Positions 38,063 to 48,266 of a DNA stretch of 64,000 bases are shown one piece after another. The DNA comes from Sphingomonas anseongensis (GTDB lineage Bacteria; Pseudomonadota; Alphaproteobacteria; Sphingomonadales; Sphingomonadaceae). The position numbers were made by a program, and so were the translations under genes. The notes under the pieces were generated by a model that made no database searches, was not told where the DNA came from, and saw only the letters and a list, made by a program, of their open reading frames with translations. The DNA is taken from positions 1,636,501 to 1,700,500 of the forward strand of contig NZ_JAMGBC010000001.1 of NCBI RefSeq assembly GCF_023516495.1, read 5' to 3'. The number at the start of each line of letters is the position of its first letter. Positions within the stretch are counted from its first letter, which is position 1.

Positions 38063-38081
38063 TCGAGCCGGGCTAGGTTTA

Positions 38082-39650
38082 CTAACCCAGCCGCTCGTAA
38101 GCGGGCAGGGTCAGGAATTCCACGAAGTTGTCCGAGACGACCATGTCGCGGAAGAGGTCGGCGGCCTCGTCGATGTCGGGAATGTCCTGGAGAAGCCCGA
38201 CCTCCTCGTCGAACAACTGGTCGAACAGGTCGAGGCCGAAGGTTCGACCGTCATCCAGCTCCGCGTCGAAGTGAAGCCACTGCCATAGCTGGGCGCGGCT
38301 GATCTCGGCCGTCGCGGCGTCCTCCATCAGACTGTAGAGCGGCACCGCGCCCCTCCCGCCAAGCCACGCGGCGAGGTACTGGACTCCGACGCGGATATTC
38401 TCGCGGGCACCGGCCTCGGTGCGCGGGCCGGTGTGAAGCTCTAGCATCTCATCGCGGGCGGGGACGTGCTGCGGCATCTTCGATAGCTGGTTGGGGCCGT
38501 CCATCGCCTCGAACGCTTCCATCGCGACCGGCACCAGCGCCGGGTGAGCGACCCAGGTGCCGTCGTGGCCGTTGCGCACTTCGCGAAGCTTGTCTTGGCG
38601 CACCTTCTCCAGCGCCGCCGCATTGGCCTGCTCGTCGCCCTTGACCGGGATGAAGGCAGCCATCCCGCCCATCGCGTGGGCGCCGCGGCGGTGGCAGGTG
38701 GCGATCAGGCGCAGCGAGTAAGCGGCGAGAAAGGCCTTATCCATGGTCATCGCCGAGCGGTCGGGAGTCAGCCTCTCATGCGACCGTCCCAGCCGCTTGA
38801 TGGTGCTAAAGATATAATCCCAGCGGCCGCAGTTGAGGCCGACGATATTCTCCTTCAGCACATAGAGAATCTCGTCCATCTCGAACGCGGCCGGGATCGT
38901 CTCGATCAACACCGTGCACTTGATCGTCCCGCGCTCGAGCCTCAGCCTGTTCTCGGCGAGCGCGAAGACGTCGCTCCACAGCTTCGCTTCCTCCATGCTC
39001 TCGAGCTTGGGAATGTAGAAATAGGGGCCCGAGCCGGCGGAGAGCGCGCGGCGCGCATTGTGCCAGACGTAGAGTGCGAAATCGAAGAAGGCGCCGGCGA
39101 CCGGCTCCCCATCGACCGTGACATGATCCTCGGACAGATGCAGCCCGCGCGGCCGGACCATCAGCACAGCGGGATGCTCCTTGACCGCATAGTGCTTGCC
39201 GCTGTCGGGATCGGTGTAGTCGAGGCGCCTCAGCCAGTGGTCGCGAAGGTTGACCTGCCCCTGCACCAGCTCGTCCCACATCGGCGAGGTCGCGTCCTCG
39301 AAATCCGCCATGAAGACCTTCGCGCCGCTGTTGAGCGCGTTGATCAGCATCTTGGCGTTGGTCGGGCCGGTGATCTCAACGCGGCGATCCTGAAGATCCG
39401 CGGGCGCCGCCGCGACCTTCCAGCCGCCGTCGCGAATATCGCTCGTATCCTCGCGGAAGTCCGGTAGCTCACCGGCATTGAACCGCGCCTGCCGATCCAT
39501 CCGCGCGTCGAGCAGGGCCTGCCGTCGCGTGTCGAAACGCTCGTGAAGATCGGCGACGAACTCCAGGGCGTCGTCGCTGAGGGCTTCCCTTGCTCCCGGC
39601 ACCCCCGACGGCTCGGCGACGATCCGCGACCTTTCGAGCACATCATTCAT
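38082..39650 (-). CDS. aceB: Malate synthase A
   Basis: A 522-residue malate synthase of the A isoform, which condenses glyoxylate and acetyl-CoA. Signatures: FMADFEDATSPMW, RPRGLHLSEDHV, the TCHRRGAHAMGGMAAFIP segment specific to this family and, near the C-terminus, SRAQLWQWLHF. The start at 39650 overlaps the DUF4170 stop (ATGA). It is the last gene of the aceA-DUF4170-aceB operon; the sugar dehydrogenase stop is only 19 bp away on the other strand. Confidence 0.96.
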   Translation of the reverse strand: MNDVLERSRIVAEPSGVPGAREALSDDALEFVADLHERFDTRRQALLDARMDRQARFNAGELPDFREDTSDIRDGGWKVAAAPADLQDRRVEITGPTNAKMLINALNSGAKVFMADFEDATSPMWDELVQGQVNLRDHWLRRLDYTDPDSGKHYAVKEHPAVLMVRPRGLHLSEDHVTVDGEPVAGAFFDFALYVWHNARRALSAGSGPYFYIPKLESMEEAKLWSDVFALAENRLRLERGTIKCTVLIETIPAAFEMDEILYVLKENIVGLNCGRWDYIFSTIKRLGRSHERLTPDRSAMTMDKAFLAAYSLRLIATCHRRGAHAMGGMAAFIPVKGDEQANAAALEKVRQDKLREVRNGHDGTWVAHPALVPVAMEAFEAMDGPNQLSKMPQHVPARDEMLELHTGPRTEAGARENIRVGVQYLAAWLGGRGAVPLYSLMEDAATAEISRAQLWQWLHFDAELDDGRTFGLDLFDQLFDEEVGLLQDIPDIDEAADLFRDMVVSDNFVEFLTLPAYERLG

Positions 39651-39844
39651 AGGCGCACCGGCTCCACGCAGATGGTGTAGCGCTCCGTAGCTCCGCGATG
39701 ATCGCGGAACGTCAGGCGCTGCCACTCCATGCGCGCTTTGACCTCGTCGTTGAAGGGGCCGCTGATTTCCTCGGTGCCGGGAACGACCTCGTCGAACTCG
39801 CAGTCGCGGAATTCGCCGCCAATGACCCAGTAACGCTGTCCCAT
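39647..39844 (-). CDS. DUF4170 family protein between aceA and aceB
   Basis: A 65-residue soluble protein starting MGQRYWVIGGEFRDCEF, characteristic of DUF4170, with a central FNDEVKARMEWQRLTFRDH and the end YTICVEP. It has no known function. It begins 13 bp after the aceA stop and its own stop overlaps the aceB ATG by 4 bp, so it is made with the glyoxylate enzymes. Confidence 0.88.
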   Translation of the reverse strand: MGQRYWVIGGEFRDCEFDEVVPGTEEISGPFNDEVKARMEWQRLTFRDHRGATERYTICVEPVRL

Positions 39845-39857
39845 CGCCTTGCTCCTT

Positions 39858-41135
39858 CTATTCGGCTGCAACGAATTGTGCGGATTCGGTGGATTCCTTG
39901 AGAGCCACCGTCGACGACTGGCCGCCCGAGATCGCGGTAGCGACAGCGTCGAAATAGCCGGTGCCGACTTCGCGCTGGTGGCGCGTTGCCGTGTAGCCGT
40001 TGGCCTCGCTCGCGAACTCCGCCTGCTGGAGCTCGGAATAGGCTGCCATCCCCCGGTCGCGGTAACCGCTAGCGAGCTCGAACATCGAATGGTTGAGGCT
40101 GTGGAACCCGGCCAGAGTGACGAACTGGAAGCGGTAGCCCATCGCGCCCAGCTCCTGCTGGTAGCGGGCGATGGTGCCGCGATCGAGGTTCGCCTCCCAG
40201 TTGAAGCTGGGCGAGCAATTGTAAGCGAGCATCTTGCCCGGGAAATCGCGGCGCACGGCCTCCGCAAAGGTGCGGGCCTGCTCCAGGTTCGGCTTGCTGG
40301 TTTCGAACCAGAGCAGGTCCGCGTGGGGAGCGAAGGCCTTTGCCCTCGCGATGCAATTATCGAGGCCGGTTCCGTCGCGGAGGCGGAAGAAGCCCTCGGC
40401 CGTGCGCTCGCCCGTGATGAACGGCGCGTCGCGATCGTCCACGTCCGAGGTGAGTAGCTTGGCGCTTTCAGCGTCGGTTCGCGCGACGAGGATCGTCGGC
40501 ACTCCGGAAACGTCGGCGGCAAGCCGCGCCGCGTCGAGGTTGCGGATCGCCGCCTGGGTGGGGATCAGCACCTTGCCGCCCAGGTGGCCGCACTTCTTCT
40601 CGCTCGCCAGCTGGTCCTCGAAGTGAACGCCGGCGACGCCCGCCTCAATATAGGCCTTCATGATCTCGAAGCAGTTCAAGGGCCCGCCGAAGCCGGCTTC
40701 CGCGTCGGCGACGATCGGTGCGAACCAGTCGCGTTTCGCTCCGCCCTCGGCATGCTCGACCTGGTCGGCGCGTTGAAGGGCGCGGTTGATGCGCTTGGCG
40801 AGCTCGGGGCCGGTATTGGCCGGATAGAGCGATTGGTCGGGGTACATCGAGCAGGCGGTGTTGGCGTCCGCGGCAGCCTGCCAGCCCGAAAGGTAGATCG
40901 CCTTGAGCCCGGCGCGGACCATCTGCATCGCCTGGTTGCCGGTCATGGCGCCGAGAGCGCGCACCGGTTCTTCGGACTTCAGAAGCTCCCACAGCCGGAG
41001 CGCTCCGCGGCGGGCCAGAGTGTGTTCGATGGGGATCGATCCGCGAAGCCTCAGCACATCCTCGGCCGAATAAGGCCGCTCTATGCTATCGAACCGGCCT
41101 GCCGGCGCCGATACGACCTCGCTGAAATCACCCAT
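39858..41135 (-). CDS. aceA: Isocitrate lyase
   Basis: A 425-residue isocitrate lyase, cleaving isocitrate to glyoxylate and succinate to bypass the decarboxylating TCA steps during growth on acetate or fatty acids. The catalytic loop [15 protein letters not shown] is intact; other landmarks are [24 protein letters not shown] and YNCSPSFNW. The start is the ATG at 41135 with an AGGGAGCGGCG region upstream; an in-frame ATG at 41177 is less likely. It is divergent from its probable regulator. Confidence 0.97.
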   Translation of the reverse strand: MGDFSEVVSAPAGRFDSIERPYSAEDVLRLRGSIPIEHTLARRGALRLWELLKSEEPVRALGAMTGNQAMQMVRAGLKAIYLSGWQAAADANTACSMYPDQSLYPANTGPELAKRINRALQRADQVEHAEGGAKRDWFAPIVADAEAGFGGPLNCFEIMKAYIEAGVAGVHFEDQLASEKKCGHLGGKVLIPTQAAIRNLDAARLAADVSGVPTILVARTDAESAKLLTSDVDDRDAPFITGERTAEGFFRLRDGTGLDNCIARAKAFAPHADLLWFETSKPNLEQARTFAEAVRRDFPGKMLAYNCSPSFNWEANLDRGTIARYQQELGAMGYRFQFVTLAGFHSLNHSMFELASGYRDRGMAAYSELQQAEFASEANGYTATRHQREVGTGYFDAVATAISGGQSSTVALKESTESAQFVAAE

Positions 41136-41224
41136 CGCCGCTCCCTTTCCCTGTCTGACGGGAGCATCAAACCGCAACTGAGTTGAAAAAGATGCACAGA
41201 AAGAGGCGCATGTGTCAGCGCGCG

Positions 41225-41263
41225 ACTTGTAAATTCTGTAAATTGGTTCACAAATTCACAAGT
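41225..41263. promoter_or_regulatory. Four-half-site operator between aceA and its regulator
   Basis: Two direct TGTAAATT elements (41228-41235, 41237-41244) face two inverted TTCACA elements (41247-41252, 41255-41260), giving an outer inverted repeat ACTTGTrAATT whose arms match at 10 of 11 positions. The element ends on the GTG start codon of the regulator. It is a strong candidate for autorepression plus control of aceA. Confidence 0.65.
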
Positions 41264-42671
41264 GGCTGGACGCAAGCTCTTTCTCGGTGCGCGGCTGAAG
41301 CGGCTCCGGCGCGAGCGTGGGCTCAACCAGAATGCGATGGCCGCCGATCTCGGGATTTCGCCTTCGTACCTCAACCATCTGGAGCGCAACCAGCGGCCTG
41401 TAACCGCCGGAATCCTGTTGCGCCTCGCGGAAGCGTTCGACGTCGACATCAAGACCTTCGCAGCAGAGGGCGGGGAGTCGGCGGGCCCCGATCAGCTCGC
41501 CGAAATCTTTTCCGATCCGATGCTCACCGGCCTTGGAGTGACTCGGATCGAGCTGGTCGAACTCGCCGACAGCGCTCCCGCCATCGCCGACGGCATCGCC
41601 CGCCTCTACACCGCCGTCCGTGAGCTTCAGCGGCAGCCGGCCGACGAAGCCGGTTCCGATCCGCGCGTACTGATCACGCCCGAGACCTGGGTGCGCGATT
41701 ACATCCAGGCGCAGCGCAACCATTTCCTCGAGCTCGAAGAGGGCGCGGAGACGCTGGGCGGGGCGCTTGGCGATCCGCTGTCCGTGGCCGAGGCGCTTCG
41801 GCGGCGGCTGAAGGAGGCGTGGGGAGTCGACTCGCGGGTCGTCGATCCGGAGATGCTGGAGGACGCGAGCCAGCATTACGATGCGCAACGCCGAGCCTTC
41901 ATGCTCTCCTCGCTCCTCCGGCCGGAGAACCGCACCTTCGGCCTCGCTTATCAGCTGGCGCTTCTCGAATTCGCGCCCCTGATCGAGCGGCTGGTGGAAA
42001 GCGCACGGCCGCCGGACGCCGGAAGCCGGCACCTGCTCCACATGAGCTTCGCCAATTATGCGGCCGGGGCGATCATGATGCCCTACGGCCGTTTCCTGCG
42101 CTCGGCCGAGGAGCATCGCTACGCGCTCGACCGGCTGTGCGGACAGTTCGGGGCGAATATCGAGCAGGTCGCGCACCGGATCACCACGCTTGGCCGCTCC
42201 GGCGCACGCGGCGTGCCCTTCTTCATGCTCCGGGTCGATCCGGCCGGGAACATCTCCAAGCGCTACGCCGGCGAAAGCTTCCCCTTCTCCCACTTCGGCG
42301 GAACCTGCCCGCGCTGGCACCTCCATGCCGCGTTCCAGACGCCCGGCCAGACGATCCGCCAGCTGATCGAGACACCCGACGGCCAGCGCTATTTCACCAT
42401 CAGCCGGACGATCGAGCGGCCAATCCGCCCGGACCTTCGCGATGATGCGCTGCTGGCGATCGGGCTTGGCTGCGACGTCCGCTACGCACCGCGGATCGCT
42501 TATGCCGACGGCCTCGACCTGGTGAACACTCCTGCGACTCCGGTTGGGCCCGCCTGCGCCATCTGCCCGCGAATCGGCTGCGCTTATCGGGCGACGGCTC
42601 CCGCTGGGCGCAAGCTCGCGGTCGAGGAGAACCGCAAGACCATCTCGCCCTATCCATTCGTCGCCAGCTAG
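41262..42671 (+). CDS. XRE-type short-chain fatty acyl regulator (RamB/ScfR-like)
   Basis: A 469-residue regulator. Residues 8-65 are an XRE helix-turn-helix (RLKRLRRERGLNQNAMAADLGISPSYLNHLERNQRPV). The rest is the long effector domain of the RamB/ScfR group, with GGTCPRWHLHAAF and a C-terminal Cys cluster CAICPRIGC near residue 430. RamB controls aceA/aceB in corynebacteria, matching this gene's divergent position. The start is GTG at 41262 with no ribosome-binding site; the next in-frame ATG is inside the HTH. A leaderless, autoregulated message is likely. Confidence 0.92.
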   Translation: MAGRKLFLGARLKRLRRERGLNQNAMAADLGISPSYLNHLERNQRPVTAGILLRLAEAFDVDIKTFAAEGGESAGPDQLAEIFSDPMLTGLGVTRIELVELADSAPAIADGIARLYTAVRELQRQPADEAGSDPRVLITPETWVRDYIQAQRNHFLELEEGAETLGGALGDPLSVAEALRRRLKEAWGVDSRVVDPEMLEDASQHYDAQRRAFMLSSLLRPENRTFGLAYQLALLEFAPLIERLVESARPPDAGSRHLLHMSFANYAAGAIMMPYGRFLRSAEEHRYALDRLCGQFGANIEQVAHRITTLGRSGARGVPFFMLRVDPAGNISKRYAGESFPFSHFGGTCPRWHLHAAFQTPGQTIRQLIETPDGQRYFTISRTIERPIRPDLRDDALLAIGLGCDVRYAPRIAYADGLDLVNTPATPVGPACAICPRIGCAYRATAPAGRKLAVEENRKTISPYPFVAS

Positions 42672-43579
42672 GGCGCTACCGGCTCCCGCTCGAATGCGGC
42701 GCGGTCCCATTTCGCGAGGTTCGCTGCGGCATCGTAGGTGGAATGAAGGAACTCGGCGAGCATCCGGTCCGGATCGTCGGCGGCCTGCACGTCAGCAAAC
42801 GGAAGCACGAACTCGGAATAGGTCTCGTCGAAATGGCCGTGGGCCACTTTCGCTGTCCGATACCCCTCCGGCTCTGGATAGATGTAGCTGTAGAAGAAGG
42901 GCTCGGCCGCAGTCGCGCCGCCCGCCCAGAAGCCGGCGCTGGTCACTTCGTGACTATAGGCTTCACGCGTGATCCGGTCCGGAAGCCCGGGCACTCCGCC
43001 GGGGTGGTTGGGCGCCATCCGTCCCGAAAAGCGGCTGGTCGCGAGGTCGAAGCTTCCCCACCAGAAATGCACCGGGCTCGCCTTGCCGATGAAGCCGGCG
43101 CGGAAGCGAGCGAACACCGGCATCATCGCCGCGAGCGCTCCGCGGAAACGTTCCGCCGAGGCGCGGTCGTAATTTCGTGGCTGGTTGTCATCGGCGAACG
43201 GCAGTGCATCCGGAATCTCGTTCGGAACGCCGTTGAAGGTTGAGGGCAGGCCGTGCCGGTCGAGCATGGCGATCAGCCGGCGATGAAGGGCCGCAATGCT
43301 GCCGGCATTGAGCGGGAGTTCCTCGCGACCGCCGTCGCTGACCCAAAGCACGATCGCGTGCCGGCACAGGTCGAGCGTGAGGGTGAACGTCCGGCCGCCG
43401 CTTGCTGCCGTCGGCAGGGTGGCGAGCCCGCGCGCGTTGGGCTGAAGCGCGACATGCCAGCCATGGTTCGTCCACGGCGCATGCGCGACGCGAACCTTGC
43501 CGAGCATCTGCGATGCGAGGTGCAAGACCGCCAGCGTCTCGTGATCGTGATCGACCGTCAGCTCGGGCCAGCGACTCAT
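42668..43579 (-). CDS. DUF5996 family protein
   Basis: A 303-residue protein of the DUF5996 family, with no known function. Recurrent family segments are WPELTVDHDHETLAVLHLASQMLGKVRV, HVALQPNARGLATLP, KASPVHFWWGSFDLATSRFSGR and PEPEGYRTAKV. It appears soluble. The ATG at 43579 is chosen over an in-frame 43702 because the family begins at MSRWPEL. Its stop shares CTAG with the convergent regulator. Confidence 0.85.
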   Translation of the reverse strand: MSRWPELTVDHDHETLAVLHLASQMLGKVRVAHAPWTNHGWHVALQPNARGLATLPTAASGGRTFTLTLDLCRHAIVLWVSDGGREELPLNAGSIAALHRRLIAMLDRHGLPSTFNGVPNEIPDALPFADDNQPRNYDRASAERFRGALAAMMPVFARFRAGFIGKASPVHFWWGSFDLATSRFSGRMAPNHPGGVPGLPDRITREAYSHEVTSAGFWAGGATAAEPFFYSYIYPEPEGYRTAKVAHGHFDETYSEFVLPFADVQAADDPDRMLAEFLHSTYDAAANLAKWDRAAFEREPVAP

Positions 43580-43638
43580 TTGCGCTCGACTAGCACACGG
43601 CTTTGCATTTTGCGCGGCAGCAAGGATAAGGCCGCGCC

Positions 43639-44709
43639 ATGGCTGATAGCGAGCTTCTCGACCGGATCCGTTCCGCGCCCGACCTTGGCGCGCTTGATGC
43701 ACTGCGCGTGTCGGCGCTTGGCAAGTCCGGATCGATCACCGCCCAGCTGAAATCGCTCGGCAAGATGAGCCCCGACGAGCGCTCCGCCGAAGCTCCCAAG
43801 ATCCACGCAGCTCGCGAAGCGGTCACCGAAGCCATCGCGGCCCGCAAGGCCGAGCTTGAAGCCGCCGAGTTGGAGAAAAGGCTCGCGACCGAAAAGGTCG
43901 ACCTGTCGCTTCCGGCGCCGGAGCGACCCCAGGGAACGGTCCACCCCGTCAGCCAGGTGTTGGACGAGCTTGCGGAGATTTTCGCCGACCTCGGCTTTTC
44001 CGTCGCCGAAGGGCCTGAGATCGAGGAGCAGTGGTTCAACTTCACCGCGCTCAACATGCCCGAGTTTCACCCGGCGCGGGCGATGCAGGACACCTTCTAT
44101 TGCCGGCGCATCGGAGGCGATCCGGCAGAAGAAGCGCACGTCCTTCGCACTCACACTTCGCCGGTGCAGATCCGAACCATGACGTCACAGCCGCCGCCGC
44201 TTCGGCTGATCGCACCCGGCCGCGTCTACCGCTCCGACAGCGACGCGACCCACACGCCGATGTTTCACCAGGTGGAAGGGCTGGTGATCGACAAGGGCAT
44301 CACCATGGGTCACCTGAAATGGACTCTGGAGACCTTCCTCAAGGCCTTCTTCGAGCGCGACGACATCGTGCTGAGGATGCGGCCCTCCTATTTCCCGTTC
44401 ACCGAGCCGTCGGCCGAAGTCGACGTCGGCTGGTCGATGGAAAAGGGCCGCCGGGTCGTCGGCGGCTGCGAAGGCTGGATGGAGGTCCTCGGCTCGGGAA
44501 TGGTCCACCCGAAGGTCATCGCCAATTGCGGGCTCGATCCGGATGAATGGCAGGGCTTCGCGTTCGGAACGGGAGTCGACCGCCTGGCGATGCTGAAATA
44601 TGGGATGGACGACCTGCGCGCCTTCTTCGACGGCGACCTTCGCTGGCTCAAGCATTACGGATTCCGTTCGCTCGACGTGCCGACCCTGTCCGGCGGGGTC
44701 GGCGCATGA
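43639..44709 (+). CDS. pheS: Phenylalanine--tRNA ligase alpha subunit
   Basis: A 356-residue catalytic subunit of the (alpha-beta)2 PheRS. The N-terminal coiled coil (residues ~1-95) binds tRNA; class II motifs follow, including [46 protein letters not shown] (motif 2 region) and [17 protein letters not shown] (motif 3). Its TGA overlaps the pheT ATG (ATGA). Confidence 0.97.
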   Translation: MADSELLDRIRSAPDLGALDALRVSALGKSGSITAQLKSLGKMSPDERSAEAPKIHAAREAVTEAIAARKAELEAAELEKRLATEKVDLSLPAPERPQGTVHPVSQVLDELAEIFADLGFSVAEGPEIEEQWFNFTALNMPEFHPARAMQDTFYCRRIGGDPAEEAHVLRTHTSPVQIRTMTSQPPPLRLIAPGRVYRSDSDATHTPMFHQVEGLVIDKGITMGHLKWTLETFLKAFFERDDIVLRMRPSYFPFTEPSAEVDVGWSMEKGRRVVGGCEGWMEVLGSGMVHPKVIANCGLDPDEWQGFAFGTGVDRLAMLKYGMDDLRAFFDGDLRWLKHYGFRSLDVPTLSGGVGA

Positions 44710-47060
44710 AATTCTCCCTTTCGTGGCTGAAAGCCCATCTCGATACGGACGCGTCGGCCGAGGAGATCGCCGAGCGGCTGACGAATATCGGCCTCGAGGT
44801 CGAGGAGGTCAGCAATCCGGCCGAGGCTCTGGCGCCGTTCAAGGTGGCGAAAGTGCTCACCGCGGCCAGGCACCCGCAGGCGGACAAGCTGCAGGTGTTG
44901 ACGGTCGACGCCGGCGACGGTCCGATCCAGGTTGTGTGCGGAGCGCCGAATGCGCGCGCGGGGCTGCTGGGCGTGTTCGGCCCGCCGGGCGCCTACGTGC
45001 CGGGCAGCGCCATGACCTTGAAGGTCGCGGCGATCCGCGGCGTCGAGAGCCACGGCATGATGTGCTCGGTCCGCGAGCTTGAGCTTGGCGAGGAGCATGA
45101 CGGGATCATCGAGCTTGCGGCAGACGCACCCGTCGGCGCCGCCTTCGCCGATTATGCAGAGCTCAACGATCCTGTGTTCGACGTTGCGATCACGCCGGAC
45201 CGCGCGGACTGCATGGGGGTTCGGGGTATCGCCCGCGATCTCGCCGCTGCCGGCGTGGGCACGCTCAAGCCTCTTCATGTGCCAAAGATCGAGGGCAGCT
45301 TCGCTCCCCCGATCGAGATCCGGATCGAGGACCCGGAAGGCTGCCCTGCTTTCTACGGACGAGCCATCCGCGGCCTCGCCAACGGGCACTCGCCGGAGTG
45401 GATTCAGCGGCGGCTGAAAAGCGCCGGCCAGCGGCCGATCTCGGCGATCGTCGACATCACCAATTATGTGATGCTCGACCTTGGGCGGCCGAGCCACGCC
45501 TACGACGTGGCCAAGCTCGACCACGCCCTCGTCGCTCGCCGCGCACACGAGGGCGAGACGCTGCTCGCCCTGAACGAGAAGGAATATTCGCTTGACCCGA
45601 CGATGACGGTGATCGCCGACGAAAGCCGGGTGCATGACATCGGCGGGATCATGGGCGGCGAGCATTCGGGCGTATCGGAGGACACCACCGACGTGATGCT
45701 CGAGGTTGCTTACTTCGATCCGTCGCGGATCGCGCAGACCGGGCAGAAGCTCGCTTTGACCAGCGACGCGCGGAGCCGCTTCGAGCGCGGTGTGGACCCT
45801 GCCTTCCTCGCCGACGGGCTCGACATCCTAACTCAGCTGATCCTCGACACTTGCGGCGGCGAAGCTTCACAGGCGCAGCTCGTTGGCGAGCCGCCCGTGG
45901 CAGCGAAGACGCTTCCCTTCGATCCGGATCGCACGCTTTCGCTTGGGGCCGTTGAGGTGGCCGAGGACCGGCAGCGGGCAATCCTTCTGTCGCTTGGCTT
46001 CGAGTTTGAAGGGGCGGCGAGCGTTCGCGTGCCGAGCTGGCGGCCGGACGTCGACGGGCCCGCCGACCTGGTCGAGGAAGTCATCCGAATCGTCGGTTAC
46101 GACCAGATTCCGTCAACTCCGTTGGAGCGCGAGCCTGGGGTGGCGAGGCCGACGGCAACCCGGTCGCAGCTCGTCGAACGACGCGCCCGTCGCGCCGCTG
46201 CCGCTCGCGGCCTCGATGAAGCGGTGACCTGGAGCTTCATCTCCGAAGAGGAAGCTGCCCACTTCGACCCCGCCTGGCGGCTCGACAATCCGATCAGCGA
46301 AGACATGAAGGTCATGCGGCCTTCACTGCTGCCCGGCCTTGTCGCCGCCGCCGCCCGAAACATGGCCCGGGGAAGCTCGAGCATTCGTCTGTTCGAGATC
46401 GGCAGGCGCTACCTCGCGGAGGGCGAACGGCCGACCCTTGCCTTTGTGCTCGCCGGCAACCGGCAGGTGCGTAACTGGCAATCGGGCAAGGCAAAGCCGT
46501 TCGACGCATTCGACGCGAAGGCCGTGGTGCTGGCCATTTTGGAAGCGGCGGGCGCGCCGGTGGCCAGCCACCAGGTTTTCCCCGATGCGGGATCGAACTG
46601 GCATCCGGGCCGCTCGGCGAAGCTGGGTCTGGGGGCCAAGACCATCCTCGCAAGCCTCGGTGAGCCTCACCCGGCTTTGGCCAGGGCGCTCGACGCGCCG
46701 GAAGGCCTGGTCGCGGGCGAGATTTACCTCGACGCCATCCCCGAGCCGCGCAGTGCCGGTCGTACTCGCCCGCAGTTCGCACCGGCCGCGCTTCAGCCAG
46801 TCAGCCGCGATTTCGCCTTCCTGGTTCCGGCCGACCTGCCCGCCGACAATCTTGCCCGAGCGCTTCGAGGCGCGGACAAGAATGCGATAACGCAGGTTCG
46901 GTTGTTCGACCGGTTCGAAAGCGCGGACGGCCTGTCGCTCGCTTTCGAAGTGACGCTTCAGCCGGCCGACAAGAGCTTCACCGACGAGGAGATCGCGGCG
47001 ATCTCGAAGGCGATCGTTGCTTCCGCGGAGAAGCTTGGGGCGAAGCTGCGGTCGAATTGA
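44706..47060 (+). CDS. pheT: Phenylalanine--tRNA ligase beta subunit
   Basis: A 784-residue beta subunit. Domains in order: EMAP/tRNA-binding domain (residues ~40-150), B3/B4 editing domain with GRAIRG and [11 protein letters not shown]5 ([21 protein letters not shown]), and the C-terminal anticodon-binding domain ending [32 protein letters not shown]. It starts at 44706 overlapping pheS. The last 83 bp are antisense to the plsC C-terminus. Confidence 0.97.
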   Translation: MKFSLSWLKAHLDTDASAEEIAERLTNIGLEVEEVSNPAEALAPFKVAKVLTAARHPQADKLQVLTVDAGDGPIQVVCGAPNARAGLLGVFGPPGAYVPGSAMTLKVAAIRGVESHGMMCSVRELELGEEHDGIIELAADAPVGAAFADYAELNDPVFDVAITPDRADCMGVRGIARDLAAAGVGTLKPLHVPKIEGSFAPPIEIRIEDPEGCPAFYGRAIRGLANGHSPEWIQRRLKSAGQRPISAIVDITNYVMLDLGRPSHAYDVAKLDHALVARRAHEGETLLALNEKEYSLDPTMTVIADESRVHDIGGIMGGEHSGVSEDTTDVMLEVAYFDPSRIAQTGQKLALTSDARSRFERGVDPAFLADGLDILTQLILDTCGGEASQAQLVGEPPVAAKTLPFDPDRTLSLGAVEVAEDRQRAILLSLGFEFEGAASVRVPSWRPDVDGPADLVEEVIRIVGYDQIPSTPLEREPGVARPTATRSQLVERRARRAAAARGLDEAVTWSFISEEEAAHFDPAWRLDNPISEDMKVMRPSLLPGLVAAAARNMARGSSSIRLFEIGRRYLAEGERPTLAFVLAGNRQVRNWQSGKAKPFDAFDAKAVVLAILEAAGAPVASHQVFPDAGSNWHPGRSAKLGLGAKTILASLGEPHPALARALDAPEGLVAGEIYLDAIPEPRSAGRTRPQFAPAALQPVSRDFAFLVPADLPADNLARALRGADKNAITQVRLFDRFESADGLSLAFEVTLQPADKSFTDEEIAAISKAIVASAEKLGAKLRSN

Positions 47061-47733
47061 GCGCGTTTATCGCGGCGTGGACTCGAAATTCGATTTCCTG
47101 ACGCGCCAGTCCCGCCGGGATCACCTCGCCAACCTTGAAGCGGATCACGCCGGGCTGCTTGAGCAGCCCCTTCGGCCATAGACGTCCACTGTCGACCGCG
47201 ACCGGGACCACCGGGAGCCCGAGCGCGCGATAGAGGCCGGCGAAGCCGGACTGCAGCTCCGGCGATTCTCCGGGCGGCACCCGCGTTCCTTCGGGGTAGA
47301 TCAGGACCGCGCGCCCTTGGGCGATCGCCGACTTGCCAGCGGCGATGAGCGAGCGGAGCGCTTTCGATCCGGCCTGGCGGTCGACGGGGATCACGCCGTA
47401 GCGGCGCGTCAGCCACCCGAAGAACGGGATTTGCGACAGCTCCCGCTTGAGGACGATCACCGGCGTGTTGGCCAGCCGGACCATCTCCAGCGTCTCGTAC
47501 ATCGACTCATGCTTGACCGCGATCAGCATCGCGCCCGGCGGAATCTGCCCTTCCACCTTTGGCCTTATGCCGAGAACGATCCGCGCCAGGCCTTTGTTGA
47601 ACCCCGTCCAGGTCCGGACCAGCCACCGCGTTGTCGGATTTCCGAACAGGGTCGCGACGATGCCGGCAATCACGAAGACAACCGTCGCGGGATAGAAGAT
47701 CAGCGCATAAATGAGCGAGCGAAGCGCCTGCAT
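46978..47733 (-). CDS. plsC: 1-acyl-sn-glycerol-3-phosphate acyltransferase (PlsC family)
   Basis: A 251-residue lysophospholipid acyltransferase for phosphatidate synthesis, with an N-terminal membrane anchor (LIYALIFYPATVVFVIAGIVATLF). The catalytic box reads KHESMYE, an HX4E form instead of the usual HX4D, as also seen in alphaproteobacterial relatives (from memory). The acceptor motif is YPEGTRVPPGE. The last ~27 residues are a low-complexity Ser/Pro/Arg tail encoded antisense to the conserved end of pheT. It closes the ftsEX-ydcF-plsC cluster. Confidence 0.9.
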   Translation of the reverse strand: MQALRSLIYALIFYPATVVFVIAGIVATLFGNPTTRWLVRTWTGFNKGLARIVLGIRPKVEGQIPPGAMLIAVKHESMYETLEMVRLANTPVIVLKRELSQIPFFGWLTRRYGVIPVDRQAGSKALRSLIAAGKSAIAQGRAVLIYPEGTRVPPGESPELQSGFAGLYRALGLPVVPVAVDSGRLWPKGLLKQPGVIRFKVGEVIPAGLARQEIEFRVHAAINALNSTAASPQASPRKQRSPSRSPRSPRR

Positions 47734-47735
47734 GC

Positions 47736-48266
47736 CTAGAGCTCGAAGACGACGGCGATCCGCCGGAGCAACAGCTTGTTATATTCGCCGAACAAAGTGA
47801 CGAAGCGAGGCTCGGTGTGAACCGCGTCGGGAACCAGGCGATATTTGTCGCGCATCACCCGCCGGAATTCGTACCGCGCCCGACGCATGTGCCAGTCGCT
47901 CGTGACCAGCCGGAAGCTGCTGTAATGGTGCTTGTCCAGCCAGCGCTTCGCCTCCTCGGCGTTGGAGCGGGTGTCGACGGATTCGCTTCCGAGGTCGACG
48001 CAGCAGCCGACCAGCCGCTTGCGTCCGCCGAGCCTGTGCACCAGGTCCGCCTTCGTTACCGAAGGGTCCGTTCCCGAGATCAGCATTCGCTTGGCATAAC
48101 CCTTGGCGAGCATGTCCACCCCGTGCTCGATCCGCCCGCTTCCGCCGGTGATCACCACGATCCCGTCGGTTCGGTTCCCGCCGGCGGACGAGCCCAATGT
48201 CACCGAAAAGACGATGAAGCCGATCAAATAGAGCAGCAGCACGATCGAGAAGAAACGGACGATCAT
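47736..48266 (-). CDS. YdcF/SanA (DUF218) family protein
   Basis: A 176-residue DUF218 protein anchored by an N-terminal helix (FFSIVLLLYLIGFIVFSVTL). DUF218 landmarks: GIVVITGGSGRIEHGVDMLAKGYAKRMLISG, DLGSESVDTRSNAEEAKRWLD and LVTSDWHMRRARYEFRRVM. Relatives affect envelope permeability or polymer carrier metabolism. Its ATG overlaps the ftsX stop by 4 bp and plsC follows after 2 bp, so it belongs to the ftsEX operon. Confidence 0.88.
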   Translation of the reverse strand: MIVRFFSIVLLLYLIGFIVFSVTLGSSAGGNRTDGIVVITGGSGRIEHGVDMLAKGYAKRMLISGTDPSVTKADLVHRLGGRKRLVGCCVDLGSESVDTRSNAEEAKRWLDKHHYSSFRLVTSDWHMRRARYEFRRVMRDKYRLVPDAVHTEPRFVTLFGEYNKLLLRRIAVVFEL

